In this document: positions 19,518 through 28,574 of the stretch, piece by piece
How the letters are laid out: every line of letters begins with the position of its first letter
Numbering within the stretch: the stretch's first letter is position 1
Source: Lachnospiraceae bacterium 3-1
Lineage (GTDB): Bacteria > Bacillota > Clostridia > Lachnospirales > Lachnospiraceae
NCBI GenBank assembly: GCA_000403255.2
Contig: KE159595.1
Coordinates: 200,672-264,671, forward strand
DNA: 64,000 bases
Direction: 5' to 3'
The notes under the pieces: generated by a model
Told to the model about the DNA's origin: nothing
Database searches by the model: none
The model's input: the letters and a program-made list of their open reading frames with translations, nothing else
Position numbers and translations under genes: made by a program

Positions 19518-21230
19518 TTGAATGAAAGGGAAGATTACCTGGACAGATTATTACGGGGAGTAGAAGAAAGTCCGGAAGAAATTCAAGACGATGATGAAGA
19601 TTTCTTAGGGGAATTTCATAGTTCTTTTCAAGAGGAGGATAATGAGGACAATGATTTTCTACGGGAATTTGAACGAAGCAGGAATAAGTCAGGTTCAGAT
19701 TTAGTTTCGGATTTAGATTCAGACATGGATCTGGATTTTGATATGGAAGATATCGACAACATTGTAAGCAATGTAAAGAATGGTACGTTGAACGAATCGG
19801 ATGAAGTGGATACTCTTGATGATGTTAATACTTTCGATGACGTCAATACTTTTGATGATGTTAATACTTTCGATGATGTTAATACTTTTGATGATGTTGA
19901 CACTTTTAACGATGTGGATGCCTTTGGTGATGTTGATACTTTAGGGGACAATGATCTGCCTGTAGAAGATTCTTTGGAAAATTTTTCGGAAGAAGAATTG
20001 GGATTGGGCGATATAGGACAGGAGCTCGGCATGGCTTCCAACAGCCAGGAGTATATGGTGAATACTATGGATGAGAGCGATATTGCCGAATATGGAACAG
20101 AGGATTTTGACCAGGGGCCACAAGATATGTTTTCAGATTTGGAAGAGGACATTGGGGATCCTTTGGAAAGCGGAGGGATGCAAGTGGATGATCTGGAATC
20201 AATGACAAGGGAGTTGGCAAAAGAGATTGGGGATTTGGATCTTGATGATGGCGCAGGGGAGCAGGAAGCCGAAAGCAGCAGGAAACAATTAGACAGTGTT
20301 TTGTCAGAAGAAGAGGAACAGAAGAAGGGGAAAAAGGGCAAGAAGAAAAGGGAAGAGGATGGAAAGAAGCTAGGATTTTTCAAGAGATTGTCTTTGGCCT
20401 TATTTGGTGAGGACGAGGAAGAAATAGAAGAAGAGGAAAGTACAATACCTGAAATTGGTGAAATGGATAAGATCTCTGATGAAAATATAGAGATATTAAG
20501 GGAATTGGAAGGAAAGAAGGGCAAGCCGGAATTAGATGCAAAGGCGCTAAAGGCCCAGAAGAAGAAAGAAAAGGCAGAAAAAAAGGCACAAAAGAAGGCT
20601 GAGAAGAAAAAGGCAAAAGCTGAGAAGAAAGCCCAAAAGGAACAGGAAAAACAGGCAAAACCCAAAAAAGAGAAGAAGGTAAAGGAGCCTAAGGTAGTAG
20701 AAAAAGGCAAACCTCTTCCGAAAAAGCCAGTGATTTTGATTATGCTGATTGGAGCTTCCTTAGTGATTTTGATTAATCTTTTTAGTAGTCAAATAGGCTA
20801 TTCCATGGATGTTGCCGAAGCCAAGGAGTACTATGATGAGGGCAATTATGTAGAAGCATACACTTGCTTTACCCAGGGGGCAAAAGTAAAAGCAATAGAC
20901 GAAGAGCTTTATAAGAAGGCAAAATATACCGCTTATGTGCAGCAGCAGCTTCGGGTTTATGATATGTACCAGAAACAGGAAATGCATGCAGAGGCTTTGA
21001 GTGCCCTGATTTGCGGAGTAGGCAGACATGATAAAAATGCTTCTGATGCATCCAAAGCAGGTGCAAGCGCTGAGTATGAGGATATGCTTGCAGAACTGGA
21101 AAAGCTACTTTCTGAGAAATACAGCATGACCCTTGACCAGGCAAGAGAATTGTATGGGATCCATGAAAAAGATGATTATACCTATGAGTTATATGATATT
21201 ATCAAAGATCTTGGGCTTTCAGAATCATAG
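19518..21230 (+). CDS. Single-pass membrane protein with acidic repeats and lysine-rich linker
   Basis: A 570-residue protein of unknown function. A TTG at 19518 is the best start: GGAGG lies 8 bases upstream and no in-frame ATG is nearby. The N-terminal half is extremely acidic and carries about eight tandem hexapeptides of the DDVNTF type near residues 97-148. A lysine/alanine-rich stretch (about 335-395) leads to one membrane segment (VILIMLIGASLVILINLF). The C-terminal 140 residues look helical and TPR-like, so the acidic part is probably cytoplasmic and the helical part outside. It precedes hisH by 14 bases but looks unrelated to histidine synthesis. Confidence 0.8.
   Translation: MNEREDYLDRLLRGVEESPEEIQDDDEDFLGEFHSSFQEEDNEDNDFLREFERSRNKSGSDLVSDLDSDMDLDFDMEDIDNIVSNVKNGTLNESDEVDTLDDVNTFDDVNTFDDVNTFDDVNTFDDVDTFNDVDAFGDVDTLGDNDLPVEDSLENFSEEELGLGDIGQELGMASNSQEYMVNTMDESDIAEYGTEDFDQGPQDMFSDLEEDIGDPLESGGMQVDDLESMTRELAKEIGDLDLDDGAGEQEAESSRKQLDSVLSEEEEQKKGKKGKKKREEDGKKLGFFKRLSLALFGEDEEEIEEEESTIPEIGEMDKISDENIEILRELEGKKGKPELDAKALKAQKKKEKAEKKAQKKAEKKKAKAEKKAQKEQEKQAKPKKEKKVKEPKVVEKGKPLPKKPVILIMLIGASLVILINLFSSQIGYSMDVAEAKEYYDEGNYVEAYTCFTQGAKVKAIDEELYKKAKYTAYVQQQLRVYDMYQKQEMHAEALSALICGVGRHDKNASDASKAGASAEYEDMLAELEKLLSEKYSMTLDQARELYGIHEKDDYTYELYDIIKDLGLSES
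19804..19951 (+). repeat. 18-bp coding tandem repeat
   Basis: About eight 18-base units of the form GATGATGTTAATACTTTC, encoding DDVNTF and diverged variants (FNDVDA, FGDVDT). The central units are near identical, so copy number may vary between strains. Confidence 0.85.
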
Positions 21231-21244
21231 ATGGGAGAGAAGAT

Positions 21245-21859
21245 ATGATAGCAATCATTGATTACGATGCAGGAAATCTCAAAAGTGTGGAAAAAGCATT
21301 GAAATTTCTAGGAGAAGAAAGCTGCATTACCCGCGATCACAGAGAAATCTTGTCAGCAGATAAAGTAATTCTGCCAGGGGTAGGCGCTTTTGGGGAAGCA
21401 ATGGAACACCTAAAGAGATTTGAGTTAGATAAAGTCATTCATGAAGCAGCAGACAGGCAGACGCCATTTCTAGGCATCTGCCTTGGTCTGCAGTTATTAT
21501 TTGAGGGAAGCGAAGAGAACAGCGGTGTGGAAGGACTGAATATTCTAAAGGGAAAAATTCTAAAAATACCAGATGCACCTGGATTAAAAATTCCCCATAT
21601 CGGTTGGAATTCTTTGCATTTACAGAATCAGGGCAGATTATTTCAAGGGATACCAGCGGGGACTTTTGTGTATTTCGTACATTCTTTTTATTTGAAGGCA
21701 GAGACAGAGGATATTGTAAAGGCGTCTACCGAATATGGTGTTAATATCCATGCATCTGTGGAGCAGGGGAACGTATTTGCATGTCAGTTCCATCCAGAAA
21801 AAAGCAGTTCCATGGGTCTTAAGATATTGCAGAATTTTGCCAAGATAGAGGAGGTGTAG
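21245..21859 (+). CDS. hisH: Imidazole glycerol phosphate synthase, glutaminase subunit
   Basis: A 204-residue class I glutamine amidotransferase that supplies ammonia to HisF in histidine synthesis. The catalytic triad is seen as Cys79 in FLGICLGLQ, with His and Glu in CQFHPEKS near residue 183. GAGA lies before the ATG. It is followed 2 bases later by hisF, so the two subunits of the heterodimer are made together. The other his genes are not in the window. Confidence 0.95.
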   Translation: MIAIIDYDAGNLKSVEKALKFLGEESCITRDHREILSADKVILPGVGAFGEAMEHLKRFELDKVIHEAADRQTPFLGICLGLQLLFEGSEENSGVEGLNILKGKILKIPDAPGLKIPHIGWNSLHLQNQGRLFQGIPAGTFVYFVHSFYLKAETEDIVKASTEYGVNIHASVEQGNVFACQFHPEKSSSMGLKILQNFAKIEEV

Positions 21860-21861
21860 GG

Positions 21862-22623
21862 ATGTTTACCAAAAGAATTATTCCTTGCCTGGATGTACAT
21901 AATGGACGGGTCGTAAAGGGTGTTAATTTTGTCAATTTGAAAGATGCTGGAGACCCAGTGGCAGTTGCGGCGGCATATGACAAGGCGGGAGCAGATGAGG
22001 TGGTGTTTTTGGATATTACAGCATCCTCAGATGCCAGGAATACAGTGGTAGATATGGTGCGCAGAGTTGCCGAAATGGTATTTATTCCTTTTACTGTAGG
22101 CGGCGGCATTCGTACCGTAGATGATTTTAAGGAGCTTCTGCGAGAGGGAGCAGATAAGATTTCCATAAATTCATCTGCTATCAATACGCCAGAGCTGATT
22201 CATGATGCTGCGGACAAATTTGGCAGCCAGTGCGTGGTAGTTGCCATAGATGCCAAACGGCGGCCAGATGGCAGCGGATGGAATGTCTATAAAAACGGTG
22301 GCCGCATTGATACAGGACTAGACGCAATAGAATGGGCGGTACATGCCAATAAACTGGGAGCCGGAGAGATTCTTTTGACCAGCATGGATTGCGATGGGAC
22401 GAAGGCTGGATATGATTTAGAGCTGACCAGAGCCATAGCAGATTGTGTTACCATACCTGTGATTGCGTCTGGTGGTGCAGGAACGAAGGAGCATTTTTAT
22501 GAAGCTCTTACTCAGGGGGGCGCCGATGCTGCTTTAGCGGCATCCTTATTTCACTATAAAGAATTGGAAATTATGGAACTAAAGAGATATCTGGCACAGA
22601 AAGGCGTGTCGGTAAGAGTGTGA
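21862..22623 (+). CDS. hisF: Imidazole glycerol phosphate synthase, cyclase subunit
   Basis: A 253-residue (beta/alpha)8 barrel, full length. It joins PRFAR with ammonia from HisH to give IGP and AICAR. The catalytic Asp11 is in [16 protein letters not shown], the second catalytic Asp is in VVAIDAKR, and phosphate-binding loops VGGGIRT and ASGGAGT are intact. It is coupled to hisH and followed 16 bases later by ung. Confidence 0.96.
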   Translation: MFTKRIIPCLDVHNGRVVKGVNFVNLKDAGDPVAVAAAYDKAGADEVVFLDITASSDARNTVVDMVRRVAEMVFIPFTVGGGIRTVDDFKELLREGADKISINSSAINTPELIHDAADKFGSQCVVVAIDAKRRPDGSGWNVYKNGGRIDTGLDAIEWAVHANKLGAGEILLTSMDCDGTKAGYDLELTRAIADCVTIPVIASGGAGTKEHFYEALTQGGADAALAASLFHYKELEIMELKRYLAQKGVSVRV

Positions 22624-22639
22624 CAAAGGAGTAATCAAT

Positions 22640-23317
22640 ATGGGAATGCTGGAAAATGATTGGGTGGAGGCAGTTGGTGAAGAATTTAAAAAGCCTTATT
22701 ATGCCAAGCTATACAAATTTATAAAAGAAGAGTATAATACCAAGGTAATTTATCCTCCTGCAGATGATATTTTTAATGCATTGCATTTGACTCCATTAAG
22801 TAAAGTAAAAGTATTAATTTTGGGTCAGGATCCATACCATAATGAAGGACAGGCTCATGGTCTTTGCTTTTCAGTGAAACCTGGAGTACAGGCGCCGCCT
22901 TCTTTGGAGAACATTTATAAAGAATTGCAGGATGATTTGGGGTGCAAAATACCTAACAACGGATATTTGGTGAAATGGGCGGAACAAGGGGTGCTTATGT
23001 TAAATACGGTTCTTACCGTTCGGGCGCACCAGGCAAATTCCCATCAAGGTCAGGGATGGGAGCAGTTTACAGATGCCATTATTCATGCAGTGAACGCCCA
23101 GGATAGGCCAGTGGTATCTATGCTGTGGGGCAGACCAGCCCAGGGAAAAGCCGCTATGCTGACGAATCCCAAACATTTGATTTTGAAGGCGCCTCATCCA
23201 AGTCCTTTGTCGGCATACCGGGGATTTTTTGGATGTAAGCATTTTAGTCAGGCCAATGAATTTCTCCAGGCAAATGGTGTAGATCCGATTGACTGGCAGA
23301 TTGAAGATTTGGCCTAA
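22640..23317 (+). CDS. ung: Uracil-DNA glycosylase, family 1
   Basis: A 225-residue enzyme that removes uracil from DNA at the start of base excision repair. The water-activating motif GQDPYH is at residues 62-67 and the DNA-intercalation motif HPSPLSAYRG near 187-196. Length is normal. A GGAG site precedes the start. It sits directly after hisF and may share its transcript. Confidence 0.96.
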   Translation: MGMLENDWVEAVGEEFKKPYYAKLYKFIKEEYNTKVIYPPADDIFNALHLTPLSKVKVLILGQDPYHNEGQAHGLCFSVKPGVQAPPSLENIYKELQDDLGCKIPNNGYLVKWAEQGVLMLNTVLTVRAHQANSHQGQGWEQFTDAIIHAVNAQDRPVVSMLWGRPAQGKAAMLTNPKHLILKAPHPSPLSAYRGFFGCKHFSQANEFLQANGVDPIDWQIEDLA

Positions 23318-23417
23318 TAAGTTTTTGAAAGAAAGCCTCCAGCTTTTGCAGTAGGGATAGCCATGAAGCCTGTGGGAGGGTATGCTTCATGGTGAAATGA
23401 GAACAGGGAGGTGCGGT

Positions 23418-24065
23418 ATGGTAAATGAAAAATACATGGAATATTTGGCGTATGTAAAAGAATATTTGATTCAGAATGGTGGAATTGTTTCTTTAAATCC
23501 CCGTCATCCTTTTCGTTGCCGTTTTCAGCATACCATCCGAGTATTGCATTGGTGTTTTCGTCTGACAGAAGGTATGGAAAGGGTGAACCAAGACCTGTTG
23601 TGTACAGCGGCAATTTTTCATGATATTGGGTATGCAGACCATGATAATGATCATCATGCGGTGCGAAGCGGTAGGGCATTTCATGAATATGCCATATCAC
23701 ATCAGATGGGAGATGAATTCCGGGAACAAGTGGAGCGTTTAATTTATGCCCATTCCAATAAATATTTGCTGCAGAATAAGAATATTGGCATGGAATTGAC
23801 CTTGCTGTTAGAAGCAGATTTGCTGGATGAAGAAGGGGCTATGGGAATTGTGTGGGATTGTATGGCAATGGGAAATGTTCATGCAAAAAGCTATGCAGCG
23901 GCCTATTATCACATTATGGAAAGCTCCAATAAAGTGGAACCAAATCCTATGGTAACAGAAAAGGCAAGAATGTTTTGGGAAAAAAAGAAGCGGATAGCTG
24001 CCGAATTTGCAGATATTTTGGCAGAGGATTTAATGATTGGGAGCCCGTATTTTGAAATTCCATAA
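23418..24065 (+). CDS. HD-domain hydrolase
   Basis: A 215-residue metal-dependent phosphohydrolase of the HD superfamily. The metal ligands are visible as H38 in FQHTIRVLHW, H68-D69 in IFHDIGYADHD, and later H and D residues in YAHSNKYLL and LLEADLLDE. The ATG at 23418 is preceded by GGGAGG at 6 bases; a longer frame exists but lacks such a site. The substrate is unknown, probably a nucleotide or phosphate ester. Confidence 0.85.
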   Translation: MVNEKYMEYLAYVKEYLIQNGGIVSLNPRHPFRCRFQHTIRVLHWCFRLTEGMERVNQDLLCTAAIFHDIGYADHDNDHHAVRSGRAFHEYAISHQMGDEFREQVERLIYAHSNKYLLQNKNIGMELTLLLEADLLDEEGAMGIVWDCMAMGNVHAKSYAAAYYHIMESSNKVEPNPMVTEKARMFWEKKKRIAAEFADILAEDLMIGSPYFEIP

Positions 24066-24069
24066 TAAA

Positions 24070-24184
24070 ATTTTGAGTTTCCTCATTTTACAATTCATAG
24101 AACCAAAAGGTTTCCATCACAAAGTGATGGAAACCTTTTGGTTCTATCATATCGGCTATTATAAAAAATGGGGAAACTCAAAAT
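24070..24184. repeat. Nested inverted repeat with terminator hairpin core
   Basis: An outer pair of about 21 bp (ATTTTGAGTTTCC... and its reverse complement) encloses a strong inner hairpin at 24099-24145, in which AGAACCAAAAGGTTTCCATC pairs with its complement around a 7-base loop. The core probably terminates the HD gene. The whole 115-bp structure resembles a small palindromic element more than an ordinary terminator. Confidence 0.75.
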
Positions 24185-24195
24185 AATAAAACTTC

Positions 24196-24224
24196 TTGAC
24201 ATTATCTCTTCATTGTAGTAAAGT
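24196..24224 (+). promoter_or_regulatory. Promoter of the T-box controlled ABC operon
   Basis: TTGACA and TAAAGT separated by 17 bases, about 20 bases before the T-box leader. Confidence 0.6.
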
Positions 24225-24244
24225 ATAACCCAGATAAGAAAACC

Positions 24245-24500
24245 GATGAAAAAGAGTAGTAAGTCCTGGTTGAAATTACAGAGAGCCGTATGTGGTGGGA
24301 TTACGGTATGGAGACTTGGATGGAATGGACTTTTGAGGGCGGCCTGAATGGATGGAAGTAGGAGCCGACGGGAAACCAGATCCGTTATCAAACTGGCATG
24401 TATGATAGTACATGAATGAGTGGACATTTGTCAATTTGGGTGGTACCGCGATAATAAGGAATTATTACCGTCTCAAGCTTTTGCTTGAGGCGTTTTTTTT
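24245..24500 (+). promoter_or_regulatory. T-box leader, tryptophan specifier
   Basis: The canonical T-box TGGGTGGTACCGCG lies at 24437-24450, followed by a terminator at 24469-24500 (CTCAAGC/GCTTGAG then a run of Ts). A stem I is seen from about 24245, with AGAGAG at about 24280 and a specifier loop reading GAATGGAC, giving codon UGG (Trp). Uncharged tRNA-Trp would stabilise the antiterminator and switch on the ABC importer downstream. The specifier assignment is by eye and depends on correct folding of stem I. Confidence 0.9.
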
Positions 24501-24541
24501 TCGGATTTCTTATAAAAAGGAAAAGAAAAGAGGAAAATAGT

Positions 24542-25579
24542 ATGAAAAGAAGAGTAGTGGCAATTTTAACAACAGTAGCAATCCTTGCAGCATTTACAGC
24601 AGGCTGTGGCAATCAAGGCATACAGGAGGCTAAGACGGTTAATGGGGACGAGAAATCTTATACCATTGGCATTTCCCAGTTTGCAGAACATGGTTCCCTA
24701 GATAACTGTCGGGAAGGATTCTTAAAGGGCCTGGAAGAAGAGGGAATTGTAGAAGGGGAAAACTTAAAGGTGATTTATGACAATGCCCAGACAGATACTG
24801 GTACAGCAAGCACTATTGCGGAAGGATTTGTTTCTCAGAATGTGGATTTGATTTGCGCCATTGCAACACCTTGTGCTATGAGTGCATATAATGCATGTAT
24901 GGAGACAGAAATTCCTGTGGTATATACGGCAGTTTCCGATCCGGCGGAGGCAGGGCTTGTAGACGAAAACGGAAATTCCGTGGGGAATATTACAGGTTCT
25001 TCCGACATTCTTCCAGTGGAAGCACAGCTTACAATGATTCGTGGACTGCTTCCAGAGGCCAGGAAGATTGGCGTTATTTATACCACCAGTGAAGCGAATT
25101 CCATTAGTACAATTGCCACTTACAAAGAGCTGGCAGGAAAATATGGATTTGAAATTGTAGACTCTGGAATTACGGCGCCTTCGGAAGTGGAGCTGGCAGC
25201 GGCAGATTTGGTAACTAAGGTGGATTGTATCACAAATCTCACAGATAATACGGTGGTAGACGCACTTCAGACTGTGCTTGCAATTGCAAATGAGAAAAAA
25301 ATTCCAGTATTTGGAAGTGAAATAGAGCAGGTAAAATCTGGTTGCGTGGCTTCAATGGGAATTGAGTACGTAGAGCTTGGCCGACAAACCGGGGTGATGG
25401 CAGCAAAAATTTTAAAGGGCGAGGCTACAGCAAAGGAAACGCCATTTCTTACAGCATCAGAGGCAGAGCTTTATGTCAATACAGCCGCAGCGGAACAGAT
25501 TGGGATGGAATTAAAAGAGGATACCATCAAGGATGCAGCAGAGACATTTACGGAAATCGTGACAGAAGAAAGCAGATGA
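24542..25579 (+). CDS. trpX: ABC transporter substrate-binding lipoprotein (TrpX-like)
   Basis: A 345-residue lipoprotein of the PF04392 ABC substrate-binding family. A type II signal peptide ends in the lipobox FTAGC at about residue 22. The mature part follows the family pattern (YTIGISQFAEHGSLDNCREGF, VYTAVSDPAEAGLV, GSSDILPVEAQL, FGSEIEQVKSGCVASMGIEY). GAGG precedes the ATG at 24542. With the following permease and ATPase and a Trp T-box upstream it matches trpXYZ, a probable tryptophan uptake system. The substrate rests on the T-box. Confidence 0.85.
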   Translation: MKRRVVAILTTVAILAAFTAGCGNQGIQEAKTVNGDEKSYTIGISQFAEHGSLDNCREGFLKGLEEEGIVEGENLKVIYDNAQTDTGTASTIAEGFVSQNVDLICAIATPCAMSAYNACMETEIPVVYTAVSDPAEAGLVDENGNSVGNITGSSDILPVEAQLTMIRGLLPEARKIGVIYTTSEANSISTIATYKELAGKYGFEIVDSGITAPSEVELAAADLVTKVDCITNLTDNTVVDALQTVLAIANEKKIPVFGSEIEQVKSGCVASMGIEYVELGRQTGVMAAKILKGEATAKETPFLTASEAELYVNTAAAEQIGMELKEDTIKDAAETFTEIVTEESR

Positions 25580-25595
25580 TAGGTGGAATGAAAAA

Positions 25596-26492
25596 ATGAC
25601 GTTGATTTTAAGTGTTCTGGAACAAGGATTTATTTATGGGGTTATGGCGTTAGGCGTGTATATTACTTACAAAATTCTGGATTTCCCAGACTTGACTGTG
25701 GATGGCAGTTTCCCGATGGGAGCTGCTATCGGGGCAGTTATGATAACTAACGGGATACACCCCATTTTGACCCTTTTTGCAAGTTTCACAGCAGGGGCTT
25801 TTGCAGGTATTTTAACAGGAATCATTCATGTGAAATGCAAAGTGCGGGATTTGCTGTCAGGCATTATCATGATGACAGCCTTATATACCATAAACTTAAG
25901 AATTACAGGGAAGGCCAATGTTCCTTTGTACCATAAAGTGACTGTGTTTGAAAATAAAGTGACAGAGTCCTTCTTAGGAGGTGTGTTGACACCGGTTCGT
26001 ACTCTGCTTGTTATCCTAGTGATAACCATAGGGGTTAAGTATCTCTTGGATTGGTATTTGAGTACACATTCCGGTTATCTGTTGCGTGCTGTTGGAGACA
26101 ATGATACCTTTGTCACTTCCATGGGTGTGGAGAAAGGCAGAGTGAAAATCATCGGGCTTGCAATTGCCAATGGGCTGGTAGCTTTGGGAGGATGTCTGTT
26201 TGCACAGCAGCAGAGGTTTTTTGATATTTCGATGGGAACTGGAACAGTGGTCATTGGGCTTGCCAGTGTAATTATCGGAACCAGTTTGTTAAAAAAGGTG
26301 ACACTCCTTCGGATTACCACCAGTGTGATTGTAGGATCTGTGTTTTATAAGGCATGTGTGGCGTTGGCCCTCCGTTATATGAAAGTGATTCATTTACAAT
26401 CTAAGGATTTAAAACTGGTTACGTCCGTCTTATTTTTAGTAATTCTCATTGCGGCGCAGGAGAGAAAGAAGAAGGTGAAAATCAATGCTTGA
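25596..26492 (+). CDS. trpY: ABC transporter permease (TrpY-like)
   Basis: A 298-residue membrane protein with about eight or nine hydrophobic segments, of the branched-chain amino acid permease fold (LGVYITYKILDFPDLTVDGSFPMGAA, then the GDNDTFVTSMGVEKGRVKIIGLA coupling loop that meets the ATPase). GGTGGA lies just before the ATG. It is 16 bases after the binding protein and overlaps the ATPase by 8 bases. Only one permease gene is present, so it probably acts as a homodimer. Confidence 0.87.
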   Translation: MTLILSVLEQGFIYGVMALGVYITYKILDFPDLTVDGSFPMGAAIGAVMITNGIHPILTLFASFTAGAFAGILTGIIHVKCKVRDLLSGIIMMTALYTINLRITGKANVPLYHKVTVFENKVTESFLGGVLTPVRTLLVILVITIGVKYLLDWYLSTHSGYLLRAVGDNDTFVTSMGVEKGRVKIIGLAIANGLVALGGCLFAQQQRFFDISMGTGTVVIGLASVIIGTSLLKKVTLLRITTSVIVGSVFYKACVALALRYMKVIHLQSKDLKLVTSVLFLVILIAAQERKKKVKINA

Positions 26493-27258
26493 ATTGAAAC
26501 ATGTAACAAAACATTATAACCTGGGTACCGTAAATGAATTGTGTCTGTTTCAGGATTTTAATTTGGTGGTTCCAGACCGTCAGTTTGTCTCTGTGGTTGG
26601 AAGCAATGGTTCAGGAAAAACATCTATGCTGAATCTGATTTGCGGCAGCATTGATATGGATCAGGGGCAGATTCTGGCAAATGGAATGGACATTACTGGG
26701 AAAAAGGATTTTGAACGCCATCAAAGCATTGGAAGGGTGTATCAGGACCCGGCAAAAGGCACCTGCCCTTCAATGACAATTCTGGAAAATATGTCTATTG
26801 CAGACCATAAAGGAAAAGGATATGGTCTTGGGCAGGGGAAAAATAAGGGGAAGGCTGAGGAATACCGAAAGATGCTGCGGAGCCTAAATCTGGGATTGGA
26901 AGATAAATTGGAGGTAAAGGCAGGTGCCCTTTCTGGTGGACAGAGGCAGGCGTTGGCCCTTTTGATGGCAACCATGACGCCGATTGAGTTTTTAATTTTG
27001 GATGAACATACAGCGGCCCTGGATCCTAAGACGGCAGAGCTTGTGATGGAGCTGACTGGAAAAATTGTAAGGGAAAAGCAGGTGACTACGATTATGGTAA
27101 CCCATAACCTCCGCTATGCAGTGGAATATGGTGACAGACTTTTGATGATGCACCAGGGAAGCATAGTGATGGATTGTGCGGGAGAAGAGAAGGCAAAGCT
27201 TAAGGTAGAGGATATTTTGCAGACTTTCAATGAAATAAGTATTGAGTGTGGGAATTAA
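26485..27258 (+). CDS. trpZ: ABC transporter ATP-binding protein (TrpZ-like)
   Basis: A 257-residue ATPase. Walker A is GSNGSGKT near residues 39-46, the signature ALSGGQRQALALL near 151-163 and Walker B FLILDEHTAALDP near 171-183, with the switch histidine in VTHNLRYA. The residue after the catalytic Glu is His rather than Pro, seen in this subfamily. It overlaps the permease and ends the T-box operon. Confidence 0.9.
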   Translation: MLELKHVTKHYNLGTVNELCLFQDFNLVVPDRQFVSVVGSNGSGKTSMLNLICGSIDMDQGQILANGMDITGKKDFERHQSIGRVYQDPAKGTCPSMTILENMSIADHKGKGYGLGQGKNKGKAEEYRKMLRSLNLGLEDKLEVKAGALSGGQRQALALLMATMTPIEFLILDEHTAALDPKTAELVMELTGKIVREKQVTTIMVTHNLRYAVEYGDRLLMMHQGSIVMDCAGEEKAKLKVEDILQTFNEISIECGN

Positions 27259-27306
27259 AGATGGATGGTCGGTAAAATGAGAAATAAAATTTTTTGTAGA
27301 AATGCC

Positions 27307-27335
27307 TTTACAACTGGCATGCTCCATGTTATAGT
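27307..27335 (+). promoter_or_regulatory. Likely promoter of the Big_2 protein gene
   Basis: TTTACA and TATAGT separated by 17 bases. A hairpin (CACAGGC/GCCTGTG) follows at about 27344-27362, in the leader ahead of the start codon at 27411. Confidence 0.55.
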
Positions 27336-27410
27336 AAACAAATCACAGGCCATGTGCCTGTGGTTTCTGATATGCATCGGGATTCCTGCCATATTGAATG
27401 GAGGAATGTT

Positions 27411-28418
27411 ATGCCGAAAAAGAAAAAAGTCTTACATGCAGTTTTTGCAGTCCTTTACATGGTATCCATGCTGTTTTGTTCCATAGGTCAGCCAGTGGAA
27501 ATTTATGCGGCTTCCGGGGTGGAGGCCGTGGTCTTAAATTGCTATTCCAAAACAATGAAAATTGGAGAGGAGTCTTATCTTCTTGCATTTACTTCAAATG
27601 GGAAAAAGCCTTCTTTTTCTTCCAGTGATTCTAAGATTGCATCTGTAAATACGTATGGAAAAATCACGGCCAAAAAAGCAGGTAAAGTGAAAATTACTGC
27701 AAAAATTAGAAATGGGGAAGCAAGCTGTACCGTGAAGGTGCAAAAAACAACGATTCAGCTAAGTGCGAAAACAATTTCCCTGGAAAATGGCCACAGTGCA
27801 AAGCTAGAGGTCAACTCTTCTACAGGACATCCTGTTACCTTTCGTTCCAATAAGAAAAGTGTGGCTGTAGTGGATGAAAGTGGGACGATTACCGCTAAGA
27901 AGCCAGGCACTGCCACAATCACAGTGACTGTGGATAAAACCACTGCAAATTGCATGGTTACCGTGCGAAAGCCTACGGTTAGCCTGAGTAAAAAATCTAT
28001 CTCCATGTATCGAAACAGAAAGTTTCGTCTGACCGTCAAGTCTAGTTCCAATAGTATCCCCAAGTGGAAAAGTAATAAAAAAAGCGTTGCAACCGTAGAG
28101 AATGGTATGGTTACAGCAATAAAAAACGGCACAGCAGTGATTACAGTAACGGTAGATGGCGTGAGCAGAAGCTGTGAAGTTACGGTAAAAAAGCCAACGG
28201 TTAAGTTTGCAGAAAATGAAATTACTATGGCAGTGGGAGAAATGAAACAAGCAAACGTATTGGTTTCATCTGGAAATAAGCCTGCATTTTCAAGCTCTAA
28301 CACCAGTATAGCTTCGGTGGATGAAAACGGTATCATATCTGCAAATGATGTTGGAAAAGCATATATTTATGCCAAGGAAGATGGGGTAAAAGGCCGGATA
28401 CGCGTGAATGTAAAATAG
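27411..28418 (+). CDS. Secreted protein with bacterial Ig-like (Big_2) domains
   Basis: A 335-residue exported protein. A signal peptide (MPKKKKVLHAVFAVLYMVSM, cleavage probably after YAA near residue 35) is followed by about four Big_2-type Ig-like repeats of 75-80 residues. Each contains the hallmark W/F-x-S-x-x-x-S-I-A-x-V followed by G-x-I/V-T-A-K-K-x-G-T-A. No LPXTG anchor or catalytic domain is seen, so it is probably a surface or cell-wall associated adhesin-like protein. GGAGG lies 6 bases before the ATG at 27411; a longer frame begins inside the leader hairpin and is rejected. Confidence 0.88.
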   Translation: MPKKKKVLHAVFAVLYMVSMLFCSIGQPVEIYAASGVEAVVLNCYSKTMKIGEESYLLAFTSNGKKPSFSSSDSKIASVNTYGKITAKKAGKVKITAKIRNGEASCTVKVQKTTIQLSAKTISLENGHSAKLEVNSSTGHPVTFRSNKKSVAVVDESGTITAKKPGTATITVTVDKTTANCMVTVRKPTVSLSKKSISMYRNRKFRLTVKSSSNSIPKWKSNKKSVATVENGMVTAIKNGTAVITVTVDGVSRSCEVTVKKPTVKFAENEITMAVGEMKQANVLVSSGNKPAFSSSNTSIASVDENGIISANDVGKAYIYAKEDGVKGRIRVNVK

Positions 28419-28519
28419 TAAATATGAAAAAGAATTGAAACAAAAAGAATGCTGGCTGGAATCTCGGTGAAATCAGAAAGAAATCAAAAAAAGAGGTATA
28501 CTTATCCGCCTGATATGAT

Positions 28520-28525
28520 TATAAT
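28520..28525 (+). promoter_or_regulatory. Possible -10 element of the Mrp-type gene
   Basis: TATAAT about 50 bases before the start codon; the -35 region (TATACT at 17 bases) is weak. Confidence 0.3.
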
Positions 28526-28574
28526 AGAGTTTAATGATATTTATAAAGCTTTTATGAAACAGGAGGATGTTAAG

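Noticed and set aside
19804..19951. Regular repeats that could suggest a CRISPR array
   Set aside because: Units are 18 bases, contiguous, in frame and encode a hexapeptide; there are no spacers. No CRISPR array or cas gene was seen anywhere in the window.
19628..20710. A 360-codon open frame on the minus strand
   Set aside because: It is the antisense of the acidic/lysine-rich repeat gene; low-complexity coding leaves the opposite strand open (serine-rich translation), and it lacks a plausible start region.
27265..27486. A 73-codon plus-strand frame before the Big_2 gene
   Set aside because: It spans the promoter, a leader hairpin and the start of the Big_2 gene in another frame, without a binding site.
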